DNA from: Symbiodinium natans
Lineage: Eukaryota; Sar; Dinophyceae; Suessiales; Symbiodiniaceae
Assembly (NCBI GenBank): GCA_905221605.1
Contig: CAJNDS010000657.1
Location: 51,001 to 115,000 of the forward strand
Length of the DNA stretch: 64,000 nt
Direction of reading: 5' to 3'
In this document: piece by piece, positions 37,567 to 50,145 of the stretch
Layout of the letters: every line of letters begins with the position of its first letter
Numbering within the stretch: position 1 is the first letter of the stretch
Translations under genes and position numbers: made by a program
Notes under the pieces: model-generated
Database searches by the model: none
What the model saw: the letters and a program-made list of their open reading frames with translations, nothing else
What the model was told of the DNA's origin: nothing

Positions 37567-37716
37567 CTACTTGGAGGTTCAGAGTACTTACTAATTAACT
37601 TATTTATGAGTGTAGTTTTAACCCACTTATAAGCCCCTCAAGTACCCTAGCAGGGATATAATTGGGTTATACGTGCAGATATGATTGGGTTACTAGGTAC
37701 CATGAACCTCCAACTA
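37567..37716. mobile_element. MITE of the TTGGAGGTTCATG family, nested inside relics of another copy
   Basis: CTACTTGGAGGTTCAGAGTACTTA at the left faces TAGGTACCATGAACCTCCAACTA at the right. Outside it lie AGGTTCACAGGGTACTTATA (37511-37530) and AGTACCCATGAACCTCCAAG (37761-37780), which look like the ends of a second copy split by this one. Confidence 0.75.
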
Positions 37717-37817
37717 AGTCCTTAAAGTAGGTTCTGAGTAGACCTATAGTTATGGAAATCAGTACCCATGAACCTCCAAGTGAGAAATTGCATGTAGGGT
37801 TTTGGGCTTCAGGGTTA

Positions 37818-37940
37818 TCCCTAAACCCTTAAACCCTTAAACCCTTACACCCTTAAACCCTGAAACCCTTACACCCTTCAACCCTTAACCCCTTAAACCC
37901 CTAAACCCTTAAACCCTTGAACCCTTCTTAAACCCTGAAC
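37818..37940 (-). repeat. CCCTTAAA-type octamer array
   Basis: Worn array in which the common unit is CCCTTAAA. Confidence 0.85.
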
Positions 37941-39489
37941 CCCAACCCCCATATACCCCTATGCCAGGTTGGGCCTGCACGGCCAGTCCCAGGGCTCTTA
38001 GGCTATCCGCCTGCCAAAAGCCCGAAAGGTCTGGGGTTTGGGGTTTAGGGTTTAGGGGGGGGGGGGGGGGGTCAGGGTTTCATGGGTTCAGGGTTTAGAA
38101 TGCTAGAAAAACTTTTTTGGAGAAGTGTTTTGCCTTTGTTTGTGGTTCGGGCTAGGAATTTGGGGCGCTTTGTGCTGCTTCGGGTTTCTCAAGTCTGTGG
38201 GGTTAAGGTTAGGGTTAAAAACCTGTGAGGGAGGTCTTTTGAGCACCTTTTGGGCGCCTCTCGGTGTCCTTTTGGGGACCTCTTCGGTTAGGGATTGGGG
38301 CTTCGGGATGTTTACGCTGGTTGAGCGTGGGCCAGGGGCTGGGACATGGGGGCAACTTCGCATCGCTTTTTTTGTTTTGCAGTTCGATCCCGAGCCCTTC
38401 CTGTTCCTAAACCCGAAACCCGAAACCCGAACCCTAAAACCTAAACCCTAAACCCTAATTAAACCCGAGCCCTTCCTGTTACTTCGTGGGGGATTGGGAA
38501 TGGCAATGCTCCTGACCCTGAAACCCGTGTTTTGCCGCGTGCCATGTCCCAAGCGGGGCTCCTTTTACCCTAAACCCTAAACCCTAAACTCTGCTCCTTT
38601 TCTATCCTTGCTTTCCGGGGGGGGGGGGGGGGGGGGGGAGTCTCCTGAACCTTGAAGATGCTAGAGGCGGTCTAGGGTCTACCTTAAGAACCCCAAGCCC
38701 CTTACTTACTGGCAGGCTACGAGTCCACCAAGTCCTTGTAGACTCTCAAGTAACCTACAAGAACAGTACGTTATGGGTTCTTAAGCTGCGGCCTTTGGGA
38801 TGTGGAGCCTCTTCTCCGATGATTCTAGACTTTCATTTCTGTTTCTTTATACTTATTTAGGAGTATTTGTTGTGTATTTGTGTTATCTTTTTTTTGCTGA
38901 TTTTTTTGGGGGATGTCTTCCTGAACTGGCTCGTTCCACCTCAGGTGGGTCTGCATGTAAGCATACTAAAGTCTTCCTTAACTTGAGAATCCAAACCTAC
39001 TTCCTTTGTAGGTTACCTAGTTAAGCATGGGGGCTGCTGGCCAGACGGGAAGAGAAACAAAAAACAGTAAAGGGTCCCTCTGGGCTACCAAGGTAAGAAG
39101 GGCCCAGTTGTGGGTCCTAGAAGTTTTCACACCCTTCGAAACTTGAAACCCAAAAAAAGACTGGTGGTCACTCCCAAACTACCTGGACCTTAACTGTCTT
39201 TCAGGCGAAGAACATGGAAACAACTGCCCGGAGTTGCCAAGGGCTCTTTGCAGGCTTTTGCACCCTCCGCTTCCTAAGATCAAGCCCTAAACCCTGAACC
39301 CCAAACCCTAAACCCTAAACCCTAAACCCTAAACCTAAACCCTAAACCCTGAACCCGAAACCCTACACCCTGGGCACTCAAGCCTTCTCCGTCACCTCGC
39401 TCCAGGCCGCGAAGGTGGCGAGGTGCACTGTCGGGCGCGACATCGCGGCCTCCAATGTGTAGGTAAGCGACAGCTTACTTCTGCAAAAG

Positions 39490-39645
39490 CCAGGGAACTA
39501 CTATTTGTTTGAGAAAACCCAAATACATGAAAAACAAAAAGTCAAAAATGAAAAATAGTAGAAATAAAAACAATCCTCCTTATAAGGGCAATGCAGGGAT
39601 GTGTATATTTCATTGTTCGTAAGCAAGTAATTAGTAGGGAATCAA
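39490..39645. mobile_element. Diverged relative of the 21369 element
   Basis: AACTACTATTTGTTTGAGAA at the left; AAGCAAGTAATTAGTAGGG at the right; A-rich centre. Confidence 0.5.
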
Positions 39646-40371
39646 CAGGTTAAACCTCATCAGTCCAGTGACATAAGCTCAAAGAAATTAAAGTTCAACC
39701 AGTAGAGTCAGGCTAGGTAAGTGCCAGTGCCAGTAAGACTCCGAACGAGGACCCGCTCGGGCTCCCGCGCAGATACATACTTTGCAAGAACACAGAGCCG
39801 CTCTGATAAGGCCACTGGCAGCCGAGAACTGAGCCGTTGCAGCTGTGCCTGCTTCATTAGGGTTTAGGGTTTAGGGTTTCATACTGTGCCTGCTTAAGAT
39901 CAAGAAGTTGTTGCGGGTCTCCATTCAAACCGGCGGATGAGAAAGCCACTGCAAGACAGCACAAACCCTAAACCCTAAACCCTAAACCCTTAACCGTAAA
40001 ACCTACTCACCTGGAGACTTCCCAAAGTAGGGGTACCCATTCTCTACCCCCACATATCATAGAATCCCCTGAAAAGGGACACCCAAAAAGAGTACCCTTC
40101 TGTTCGGAAACCTAAGCCCTAAACCCTAAACCCTAAACCCTAAACTTTCCAATCCGAAAGCGAGTTTACCCGCCTCTGCGCACTCCGCAGCTTCCTCCCT
40201 CGACAAATCCAAAACCTGCCCGGGACACTGCCCAAGTGGTATAGGGTCTTAGGGTTTAGGGTTTAGGGTCCAAAGGCTTTGGGTTTAAGGGTCAAGGGTT
40301 AAGGGTTAAGGGTTTAGGCTTTAGGGTCCTATCACCCTATAACCAAATAAACCCCACAAGCCCACAAAACC

Positions 40372-40436
40372 AGGGTACCTTTGTTAGGGTTGGTTACTTT
40401 ACGAGAACAAAGGGTAAGGTACCACTGGGCTACCAA
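40372..40436. mobile_element. Partial introner-like element
   Basis: GGGTACC, TTAGGGTTGGTTACTTTACGAGAAC and the end GGTACCACTGGGCTACCAA match the introner family; the left end is missing. Confidence 0.6.
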
Positions 40437-41399
40437 CCAAGCCCCTAAACCCTAAACCCTAAACCCTAAACCGGCTATCATGTTGAGGTGACAGCACTGG
40501 GTGAAGGAAGCGTGGGGCCTCGAAGCTCAGAACAGCTAGCTGCGAAGGATGTCTTGATTAATTCCAATGCTCGGGGTTCAGACTTTAGAAGGTTTAGGGT
40601 TTAGGGTTTAGGGTTTAGGGTTTAGCGTTTAGGGTTTAGGGTTAGTGTACTAAATCTCCCTCAGCGACAGCGGAAAATCTTGGACTGCTCTGCCAACGCA
40701 CAACGTCTCTGCGCGCGGCGCATGTTTAAAACCACCCAGGGGCATAAGGATAGCCAGTGAGAACTGGATAAGGCAGCTTCAGTTTAACAAACAATCCAGC
40801 ACTTTCCATGCAACAAAAACCGCCTAAACCCTATAACACCGTACACCCAGCACTGAGCCCTTGCCCAATGGCACCTCCACCAGCCAGTCTGCAACAGTTG
40901 CAGCCTTTCGGCAAAGCAGAGAAATTTGCAGCCGCTGGCTTCAAGATGCGCGTCTTGTCTAGGGCGCATGGAAAATATGTTTAGGGCTTAGGGTTTAGGG
41001 TTTAGATTTTTTTTTGGGGGGGGGAAGTGTTTTCTGAAATAGTGTTGTTTTCTAAGAATACAGTCCACTTCATAGGGTGCAGGGTTTGAGGTTTAATGCT
41101 GCTCCAGACCTTGTGAGGGTTTAGGGTCTAGGGTCTAGGGTCGAAACCTGAACCCTAAACCTACACAAGCCCTGAACCCAGAACCCTTTAAGCCCCTTGC
41201 GGTTCTTGTATGCAAGGAATGCTGGGAAAAGAAATATAAAGAAACCTTATAAGCTTGCAAGACCTACGCACAATTTAAAACCCTAGCTTGTGCGCATGAA
41301 AAGAACCGTGGTGCCCGTCACAGAAACAACACTAAAAGCCTAAAGCCTAAACCCCAAACCCTAAACCCTAAACCCTAAACCCCAAACCCCAAACCCGAT

Positions 41400-42340
41400 G
41401 TCTGGACATACTCATATGAGTGCGAAGGTGCCTCATCGCCTTAACGTGCCTGATGGAGCAAGACCCTATACCCAAACAAACTAAACTCTAAACCCTACTA
41501 ACCCTACTAACCCTACTTACCCTGCTAACAATGCTTGCCCGACTAACCCTGACCCTAAACCCTATACCCTATACCCTAAACCCTATAAACCCTAGAAACG
41601 CTGAAACGCTAGCCCCTATAACCTCCAACCCCTATGGGTCTCCGCCGCCTTGAGGCAGCTGTCGTTGTACGAGGCTTTCAGCCTGGGACACAGTCTTTCG
41701 GCGCCCAAGGCTCTTGGTTTAGGGCCTAAAACACCCTGAACCCTGAACTCTAAACCCCTAAACCACGAAAACCTTAACACCCTACAACCCTAACACCCTG
41801 AACACCCCTAAACCCTATTCCCCTAAAACCCTAAACCCCTCACACGCTCACACCCTCAACCCCTAAACGCAAAAACCCTAAACCCCCTAAACCCTAACCT
41901 AGCAAATTGGGGGTTCAGCTGGCCAGTGCACCAGAGCACCCGAAGCCCTCTAGGGTGACTTGTCGAAAGGGCTGCAGATTGCAGAGCTGCCCTTGCCAAC
42001 CCTAACCTAAACCCTAACCCCTAACCCCTAAACCCTAAACCCTAAACCCTAAACCCTAAACCCTAAACCCTAAACCCTAAACTCCAAACCCAAAACCCAA
42101 GCTGAACTCTTCACGTGTTCGAGAAAGGGAGAAAGGCACGGCTTCTCAGGGTTTAGGGCAGTTGGGGTTTAGGGTTTAGGAGCTAAGGGGCTTCGGAGGT
42201 GGGGTTTAGGGTTTAGGGTTCAGGGTTTAGGGTTTGGGTTTAGGGCTACTTGGGGCGGGGGAGGTTTGCAGGTAGGGTTTAGGGCTTTACAAGCTTTAGA
42301 GGCTTCAGGGTTGTGGCTTTGGGGGGCGTAGCTTAGAACG
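41400..42340. other. Mostly worn telomere-like DNA, no gene supported
   Basis: Degenerate CCCTAAA variants (ACCCTACTAA, CCCTATA, ACACCCT) dominate, with a regular CCCTAAA block at 42002-42085. Small islands do not give a convincing frame. Confidence 0.45.
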
Positions 42341-42663
42341 AACTCTGCGCGCTAAGCACCGGGCAGAAGCAGATGCCATGCAAGTGGCGGGCGCTCGCCC
42401 TCCTGCCAAGGTCCAGACTTTGTTCAGTTCATGGGGAGTAGGTACCTAGGGAGCCCTAGGGAAGCTTAGGGAGTCTTAGGGAGTAGTAGGGAGTATTCGG
42501 GGGCCTTGGGATACATACCTAAACCCGAAACCCTAAACCCTAAACCCGAAACCCCTTATACCCCCCCTTGAAACCCCCTCTCTTCAGAACTCTAAGCAGC
42601 AATGGACCGCCTCTCTCAGTCCATGTTTCAAAAAGTTTTAGGGCCTTAGGGTTTAGGGTTTAG

Positions 42664-42818
42664 GGGGCGGATCTGAATGCTTGGCGGAAGCTAGGTAACA
42701 ATTCAATAATTCAGTGGCTGCTGCCGACTCTTGTCCAGGCCTTCGGATCCCATTTCCGGGTTTCTGCTACGGATGCTACGGTTTGTTCCGGCCGGATTGA
42801 CAATCTCGAGTGCCCGAC
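42664..42818. other. Island open on both strands, possible exon
   Basis: The plus strand reads about 50 codons (ADLNAWRKLGNNSIIQWLLP then TLVQAFGSHFRVSATDATVC) and the minus strand about 38 before a stop. It lies between telomere blocks, so it is probably an exon, but the strand is open. Confidence 0.35.
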
Positions 42819-42821
42819 CCT

Positions 42822-42990
42822 AACCCCTAAACCCTAAACCCTAACCCCTAAACCCTAAACCCTAAACCCTAAACCCTAACCCCTAAACCCTAACCACCCT
42901 AAACCCTAAACCCTAAACCCTAAACCCTAAACCCTAAACCCTAAACCCTAAACCCTAAACCCTAAACCCTAAACCCTAAACCCTAAACCC
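42822..42990 (-). repeat. CCCTAAA array
   Basis: About 22 heptamers with some CCCCTAA units at the left. Confidence 0.95.
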
Positions 42991-42991
42991 T

Positions 42992-43104
42992 ACGAGCTCG
43001 CCTCCTCCGTGCTCGGCTTCCTGCGGCGCGCTTTCGGATGCCTCCCCAAAGAAGGGCCAAAACTCTAGGACGTAGGATCCCTCTTCCTCGGCATCACTGG
43101 TCCC
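42992..43104 (-). CDS. Candidate exon, acidic protein
   Basis: The minus strand reads GTSDAEEEGSYVLEFWPFFG then EASESAPQEAEHGGGEL with no stop and ends at a GT donor given by the telomere block (CTC then GTAGGG). The plus strand has a stop. Low-complexity acidic composition; no domain recognised. Confidence 0.4.
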
Positions 43105-43109
43105 TGACC

Positions 43110-43318
43110 CTGAGCCCTAAACCCTAAATCCTAAACCCTAAACCCTAAACCCTAACCCTAAACCCTAAACCCTAAACCCTAAACCCTAAACCCTAAACCC
43201 TAACCCTAAACCCTAAACCCGAAACCCTAAACCCCAAAACCCCAAAACCCCAAAACCCCAAAACCCCAAAACCCCAAAACCCCTAAACCCTAAACCCTAA
43301 ACCCTAAACCCTAAACCC
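43110..43318 (-). repeat. CCCTAAA array with a CCCCAAAA block
   Basis: About 20 heptamers enclose about seven copies of the octamer CCCCAAAA (43230-43285). Confidence 0.95.
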
Positions 43319-43457
43319 GAACACAATCCCGAGCCTCAACCACTCCTGAAACTCGGCGGTCCTGGGTGCGCAGGGCGGGTTCTGGGGCTTCCGCGACTTT
43401 TATGTGGAGGCTCACTTTTTGGTACCCTAGGGGTTTAGGGTTTAGGGTTTAGGGTTT

Positions 43458-43566
43458 AGCCCAGTGACAATATCATCACAAGCCCTTTTGTTGGTTGGTT
43501 ACTTAGTTACTGCATAGGGGAACGAACTTGAACCAAAAACGGGGAAAGGGTACCACTGAGTAGCTT
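43458..43566. mobile_element. Introner-like element, diverged
   Basis: TAGCCCAGTGACAATATCAT...GGTTGGTTACTTAGTTACTG...GGGTACCACTGAGTAGCTTG has the ends and internal motifs of the family, with the right end altered. Confidence 0.65.
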
Positions 43567-44983
43567 GCCTGAAATCCACCCTGAACTCTCAAACGCAACT
43601 GGAAATTGCGCGGGGTCACGCGGGGTCCGGGAATCTTAGTGAGTAATGGGGAAAGGGGGGGGGGGGGGCTTTCCCAAAACTAGGGTTTGGGGCTTTTTCT
43701 TTCGTGGTCCTTCATGCTAACTAAAGTGCGATCTGGCTACGTGTGGGGGTATGAGGGGTGGACACTAGTATTTTTTGGAAACCCTACATCAGGATGCTGC
43801 AGGACTGTGACGACGCACAGAGACAAGAGAGCGAGAGGCTACCAAACCCAACGGTTTGGGGTATCGGGTTTTCGGGCGAGTTTAAGGCAAATTAGGGTTA
43901 ACAGAGAGAAATAGCAACAAAAGCAAACCAAATGCCGAATTCTAATTGTGCCCTCCTACCGGGGGAGAACCAAAAAGAGCCGGCGCTCCACGCCTTGATG
44001 GATGTAACAGGGGCTGCCTAGAATAAGCGAGCATACGAATTCATCCTGTTTAGGGCGGGGAAGTTAGGAGGTTTCTTCGAGTTCAGGAGTCGCCATCAGA
44101 AACGACAAGAGGCATGCTTACGACCACAAAACACACAGTCGAAAAGATAAGCAAGTGGAAAAAAAAACAAATAAAACAACAAAAGCCATGAAAAAAAAAA
44201 AAAACTAAACTGCTAAATGTACTCCGATGCATTTCCCGCTGCTGGCGTTTGGGGCACGGGCCGCTGTGGCTGATGCTCCTGCAAGGGCTTGTGTAGGGTT
44301 CAGGGTTTAGTGCAGGGTTTAGGGTTTTTAGAGTTTAGGGTTTAGGGCGTAGGGTTTGGAGCATAGGCCCTATAGGGTGGAGGGTGTGATTTGGCCTCAG
44401 CACTTGGGCCAGCACAAGTGTTACACTTTGGCACGTGCAGAGCACAGCATTGACCTGACATCTGACATCTACGACTTGCTCAAGAGCACCCCCTTTTGAG
44501 GAAGAACCTTTTGTTCTTCCTCTTTCTTGTTGGGGGGGGGGGGGGGGGGGGCGGCCTAAGACCTGGGACCACGAGTGGAAGGCGTCAGGGTTTGAAAGCT
44601 TAGGGTTTTGGGTTTATGTATAGGGGTTTCGGGTTTTGCGTTTACGGGGTTGTGGGTTTAGGGTGTAGGGGTTTTTAGGGGTTTGGGGGTATTTTCGGTT
44701 TTGAGGGTTTCGGGTCGTTGCATGGGGTCTAGGTTGCTCAGCAAGCCACTACCATCTTTACCTTCATGGAGGGTTTAGGAAGGAAACTTGCTACCCAATG
44801 GGTACGGTGGGGCTGCGCAAAGGGTTGTCCGGTTTTTGGCTGTGTTGGGGCAGAGGCCCTGCACCCCAAAATTCCTAACCCTCACTGCTTCTGCGGCTGT
44901 CTAGGTAGGTTTAGGAGTTTTGGGTTTAGGGTGTGGGGTTTAGGGTTTCAGGTAGGGCCCGAACAACCCCTCGCCAACATGCT

Positions 44984-45040
44984 CTGACACCGTTTTGGGG
45001 GTTGACTTTCCGAAGTCAATCCCAAAGAGTACGGTGTCAG
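44984..45040. repeat. Compact hairpin of 57 bases
   Basis: CTGACACCG...TTTTGGGG...TTGACTTT folds on AAGTCAA...CCCAAAG...CGGTGTCAG with a loop of only a few bases. It is followed by a G run at 45052-45064. Could be a tiny TIR element or a structured RNA; only this copy is seen. Confidence 0.65.
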
Positions 45041-45844
45041 CGCCACTTCGGGGGGGGGGGGGGGAGTTAACCCTAAACCCTACACTCTAAACCCAAAACC
45101 CTTCTCTTGAGTTTAACTGTTAAGCCTTGGGGGTTAAACGGGTTTAATTCTTAGGAGGCTGGCCCTTCCGTCCTGGGGCTCAACGCGGATGGGCGGAAGC
45201 TTCAGCGGCACCTGGGCCGGAAGGGTGTTTCGGGTTTATATTACGATTATGATGCTATTGGGTGTGTGCTGTGTGTGTGTGTGTTATATTTAATTTTATT
45301 TTTTTTGGGGGAGGGAGGTTCGGGTCTGAAGGGCTTCCTCCCCTAAACCCTAAACCTAAACTGGCCCTAAGTTGGGGTGGGCCAACTGTTGGGTTTAGGG
45401 CCGCTTGGGGTTAGGGCTGAAAGGGCTTAGGGTGGATTGGGGCTTAGGGCTCAGGCCGAACTTCGTGCTAGTCCAACCGAAACAACCTGAACACTAAACT
45501 TCACTAAGCCCTAAACCCTAAACCCTAGACCCCAAACCCTAAACCCCAAACCCTAAACCCTAGCCCTACAGTCCAGGGCGCATCTCTCGCCTGTTGGGTG
45601 TCCAGGTCCGATTGCAAGCGTGTCCTCTGCTCTTTCTTCACGATGAATTGGGAGATTGAATTTAGGGTTTAGGGTTTGAGGCTTAGGGTTTTAGGGTTCT
45701 TCAGAACTACGGTTACAGGGGGGGGGGGGGGGGGGGGGGACAAAGGAATCTACCTTAAGCCTACCCAAACGCAAGCTGAACACCGGCGCCCAAGCTTCTT
45801 GCGCAGGACTTTCTTACAAAGCAAAGCTTAGCCTGAGCTTTCAC

Positions 45845-46180
45845 ATATATATATATGTATACATAAGAATTGTGCATATATATATATATATGTATGTGCA
45901 TGTATACATATATCTAAACACATACACACACATACATACATACATACATACATACATACATACATACATACATACATACATACATACATACATACATACA
46001 TACATACATACATACATACATACATACATACATACATACATACACACACAAACATACATACATACATACATACATACATACATACATACATACATACATA
46101 CATACATACATACATACATACATACACACACACAGAGACATACATACATACATACATACATACATACATACATACATACA

Positions 46181-46211
<31 letters not shown>

Positions 46212-46240
46212 GTACATACGTACATGCATACGTATGTATG
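45845..46240. repeat. TACA tetranucleotide array, about 300 bases, with TA-rich left flank
   Basis: Nearly perfect ACAT repeats from 45930 to 46210 with two CACACA interruptions. It gives long YIHT/MYVC frames on both strands, which are artefacts. Confidence 0.97.
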
Positions 46241-46931
46241 TATCTCGCCCGCTTCGGGCTTCGTACTTATTTGCTGGGGGCTGGAAGGATTGAAGGCGGA
46301 TCTTCAGGGACCTTTTTGGGGTGCAAACTGGAAAGGGCGGAGCTGGTCCCTTTGCATCCCCATAACACGCCGCTGGGCCCTAACTCCGTACCCTAAACCC
46401 TAAACCCTAAACCCTAAACCCTAAACCCCGAATCATGTAAGCTTACATGATTTGCTACCGGCAAGAACTGCCCCTCAGGCTGGCCAAAAAGGGAAGATAT
46501 TCCCGCGCGACAGACAACCTCAACCTCAACCCCAAGCCCCTTCTGCGATTCGTCCGTTTTCGGAGACTCTCCTACCCTGACGATGCTGTTTGGGGTTGTT
46601 GGGGGCTTTAGGGGCTACACCTGTGATCTGCCTCGATCATATGAGGGGGGCTCTGAGCCCCTGAACCCTAAACCCGAAATCCAAGGCTAAGCACTCGATG
46701 TTCGAGGTTCAGGCTTTGGGGTATCCCATGCCCCAAATCCCTCAACCGTAAGCTCTCTCATCACATATTGGGGCCCAGGTACCCAAAGATGGTTTAGTGT
46801 TTAGGGTTTAGGGTTTGGGGTTAGGGTTTAGGGCTTAGGGTTTAGGGTGACTTGGTCCTGGAGAGAAGCTCATCGAGGCTCGCCAGCGCTGGCCTTGGTG
46901 ACCATGCAGGGGAGCTACTTGGTTCCTGGCT

Positions 46932-47100
46932 GGGGTTTAGGGTTCAGGGTTCAGGGTTTAGGGTTTAGGGTTCAGGGTTCAGGGTTCAGGGTTTAGGGTT
47001 TAGGGTTTACTGTTTAGGGTTTGGGGGTTTAGGGGTTTAGGGGTTTAGGGTTTAGGGGGTAGGGTTTAGGGTTTAGGGTTTAGGGTATTGGATTTTGGGT
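46932..47100 (+). repeat. TTTAGGG/TTCAGGG array
   Basis: Mixed heptamers with TTTAGGGG units in the middle. Confidence 0.9.
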
Positions 47101-47485
47101 TTGGGGCTTAGGGCTCTAAACAGTTTAGCTGGGGTTATAAGCATGGATGAGGGTGAAGGATTTGAGTAGGGTCTTAGTAGGGCTTATCATCGCATTTAGA
47201 GGAGTTCCTCAGAGGCCTTATGCGCCTTAACCAGAGGTTTGGTGCCTCAGGGTTCTAGGGGTTAGGAACCCGAAATCTTAAACCCAAAAACTAAACTAAA
47301 CACTTGGGACCTTAGCAAAAAGTATATTGAAAGCTATTCCCAAGAATTCCTTAGTAAACCTGCCTAGGTCTTGGCAACTTGCTGGGCGCCTGGCAGTTGG
47401 GTGTGCTTCAGCCGATCCAGCTGTTTGCCGCGCCGGTGTCTATCCGACAGCTGGCCTCTCCAGCAAGCAGGGTTTAGGGTGTAGG

Positions 47486-47582
47486 GTTTAGGGTTTTAGG
47501 GTTTTTGGGTTTAGGGTTTTAGGGTTTTAGGGTTTTAGGGTTTTAGGGTTTTAGGGTTGAGGGTTTTAGGGTTTAGGGTTTG
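47486..47582 (+). repeat. TTTTAGGG octamer array
   Basis: About eight octamers in tandem. Confidence 0.9.
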
Positions 47583-47673
47583 GACCATAGGGTTAAAAGC
47601 TGCGCATTTGCAGGTATTAAAGTGTTGAGTGGACTTTGCACTCAGGGCACCTATCCTCCTTCGATGCTTGCAG

Positions 47674-47772
47674 GCTAAACCCTAAACCCTAAACCCTAAA
47701 CCCTAAACCCTAAACCCTAAACCCTAAACCCTAAACCCTAAACCCTAAACCCTAAACCCTAAACCCTAAACC
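47674..47772 (-). repeat. CCCTAAA array, about 14 copies
   Basis: Regular plain heptamers. Confidence 0.95.
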
Positions 47773-47889
47773 AATCCCAGCCACCAGACCCTAAACCCAG
47801 GGAGTTGTTGATCTGATTCATGGACCTATTGGGTCCTCTTTTTCACGCAGCAAGACACTAGCCCAAAGCCTAAAACCTGAACCTGAACC

Positions 47890-48077
47890 CTATCCTTTGC
47901 ATAGTTGAGGGTGAGCAAAAAAGGGCCTCGCGTTCCGCCCTCCGTAGCTCCTTCTTTGGGAACCATGATTCTTACGTTAGTTGCTGTAATTCTACCATTG
48001 CTATTCTGATCATTGCGACTATAATTATTGTACTGACATATCTGCTCTAATTGCAGTACTACCGGTACCACTAACAA
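47890..48077 (-). CDS. Candidate exon, unidentified
   Basis: Minus-strand frame (QLEQICQYNNYSRNDQNSNG then RITATNVRIMVPKEGATEGG) with natural composition, in a telomere-free island. No junction could be defined. Confidence 0.3.
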
Positions 48078-48976
48078 AGACGATCATTACCACGGTATAC
48101 CGTTGTATGGGCAGCTCTCTATATTGAGGACCCTTTTGGGGTCCTTGTCTTAAGGGTGCCGTGCTGTATTTTGGAACCCCCCCCAAAAAAAAAAAACAAC
48201 CTAAACCCAAAACCCTAAACCCTAAATCCTACACCCTAAGCCCTAAACATATCAGACGTTACTATTCATATTACTGCTTCTTGCTACCTCCGCTGCCGCG
48301 AGGCGAGCCCAGGGAGACCATGTCCTGAGAGGACCAAGAGTCTAAAGCTTTTAGGGTTTATGGCTCAGAGTTTAGGATTTAGGGCTATAGGGCTATAGGG
48401 CAGGGGTTTAGGGATTAGAGTTATCGGGGTTTCCGGTTCAGGGGTTAAAGGTTGAGGGTTCAGGGTCCATCTGGGGTCACATATTATTCTCTCAAGTCCC
48501 TACTACTATCGCTGAGCTTCGCTATGATTACCTGTGCTTATGGCTACTTTTACTTCTGTGATGGCGGAATCCTGCTATGCTTGTAGGGCTTCAGGGTTTT
48601 CAGGTGTGGGGCTGATTCACGAGTCAAAGTTTAGACACATCGGGCTTAGGGTTCAAGCTTTAAAACTTAGGGTTTAGGGTTGACAGGGTTTAAGGGTTGA
48701 GGGGGATTTAGGGTTCAAAGGGTTTGAGGGTTGAGCAGGTTGCAGCAGGTTTAGGGTTCAGGGTCATGGGTTTTGAGGGTTGAGGGGGTTTGGGGTTTGA
48801 GGGTGCCGAGAACGCAGGCGAGCTCAAATCACAGCAGACGCAAAATATTTCAAAATATTAAGGCCCACTACCCGAAGAATTCTTACATACCGGTACCGCC
48901 GATACCTTGCAGGTTCGTGGGCAGTTTGAGTTAGGATGTCAAAGCACCCAAAGAAGACCTGCTTATCAAGCCAGTT

Positions 48977-49210
48977 AGGGTTTAGGGTTGGGGTTTAGGG
49001 TTAGGGTTTAGGGTTTAGGGTTTAGGGTTTAGGGTTTAGGGTTTAGGGTTTAGGGTTTAGGGTTTAGGGTTTAGGGCTTAGGGTTTAGGGTTTAGGGTTT
49101 AGGGTTTAGGGTTTAGGGTTTACGGTTTAGGGTTTGGGGTTTAGGGCTTAGGGTTTAGGGTTTAGGGTTTAGGGTTTGGGGTTTAGGGCTTAGGGTTTAG
49201 GGTTTAGGGC
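48977..49210 (+). repeat. TTTAGGG array, about 33 copies
   Basis: The longest nearly plain TTTAGGG run in the window. Confidence 0.97.
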
Positions 49211-49784
49211 CACCAAGTAAGAACCCACCATCTGCTTCTAAGCAAGAAGGTCTAGGCCCCACACGTAGAAGTGGCGGCCTCGATCTTCCACCACATAGGT
49301 GCCAGAAACGGCCTTGTCAGCCTGGGGGTTCAGGGTTTAGAGCTTTAGGGTTTAGGGTTTAGGTTTATAGGGTGTTAGGGTGTTAGGGTTTAGGGTTTGA
49401 GGGTCTAGGATTTGGGGTTTAGGGTGTTGGGGTTTAAGTTTTAGGGTTTAGGGCTTTAGGGCTTAGAGTTTTATGGTTTGTGTTCAACGCTAGACCCTAA
49501 ACCCTCAACCCTACACCCTCAACCCTCAACCCTCAACCCTAAACCCAACCTCTTCCAGCTGGCATTTGACAAACGGGGCTCTTGTAAAGCTGCGCACGTT
49601 AAGAGACTGGTGTGAAACCACAACAAGAAGAACGAAACGTAACCGCAACACAAAATGTAAACTGCCACAATAGGAGTAGATTGTTCCTTATCCTTATTCT
49701 TCTGAGCCTTTTATTCACAAAGGGCCCAGCAAACGAGGCAGGTGTTGGCAGGCCTACCTCGCCACAAGCCTGCTGTTGGCAACC

Positions 49785-49868
49785 CTAAACCCTAAACCCT
49801 AAAACCTAAACCCTAAACCCTAAACCCTAAACCCTAAACCCTAAACCCTAAACCCTAAACCCTAAACC
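49785..49868 (-). repeat. CCCTAAA array
   Basis: About 12 copies. Confidence 0.95.
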
Positions 49869-50065
49869 GTACAGAAGTAACCCCACAGCCTCCTGGCCTC
49901 CGGGAGGGCGCTAATGGCTTACCAAGAAAGATCTGGGTTTGGGGTTGAGGGTTTCGGGTTTAGGGCTTCGGGAAGCATCTATAACTTTAACGGAAGTGAA
50001 AGAAAGTCACGTGTACTTTGCTGCGTGGCTATCCCAACATAAAGCCTCGCAGCTGGGTCGGCCTG

Positions 50066-50145
50066 TAAGCCCTTTGAAACAAATTATACATAGAGCCCCT
50101 GATAAACCCAATAAACGAAAATATAGAAAATGACCTAGGTAAAAC
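50066..50145. mobile_element. Dispersed element (family of 31019)
   Basis: GTAAGCCCTTTGAAACAAAT...TGATAAACCCAATAAACGAA...AATGACCTAGGTAAAACACG has the motif order of the 31019, 23713 and 54130 copies. Confidence 0.6.

Noticed and set aside
45872-46396. Long frames (up to 174 codons) over the TACA repeat
   Set aside because: They are produced by the tetranucleotide repeat; both strands are open in several frames and there is no coding context.
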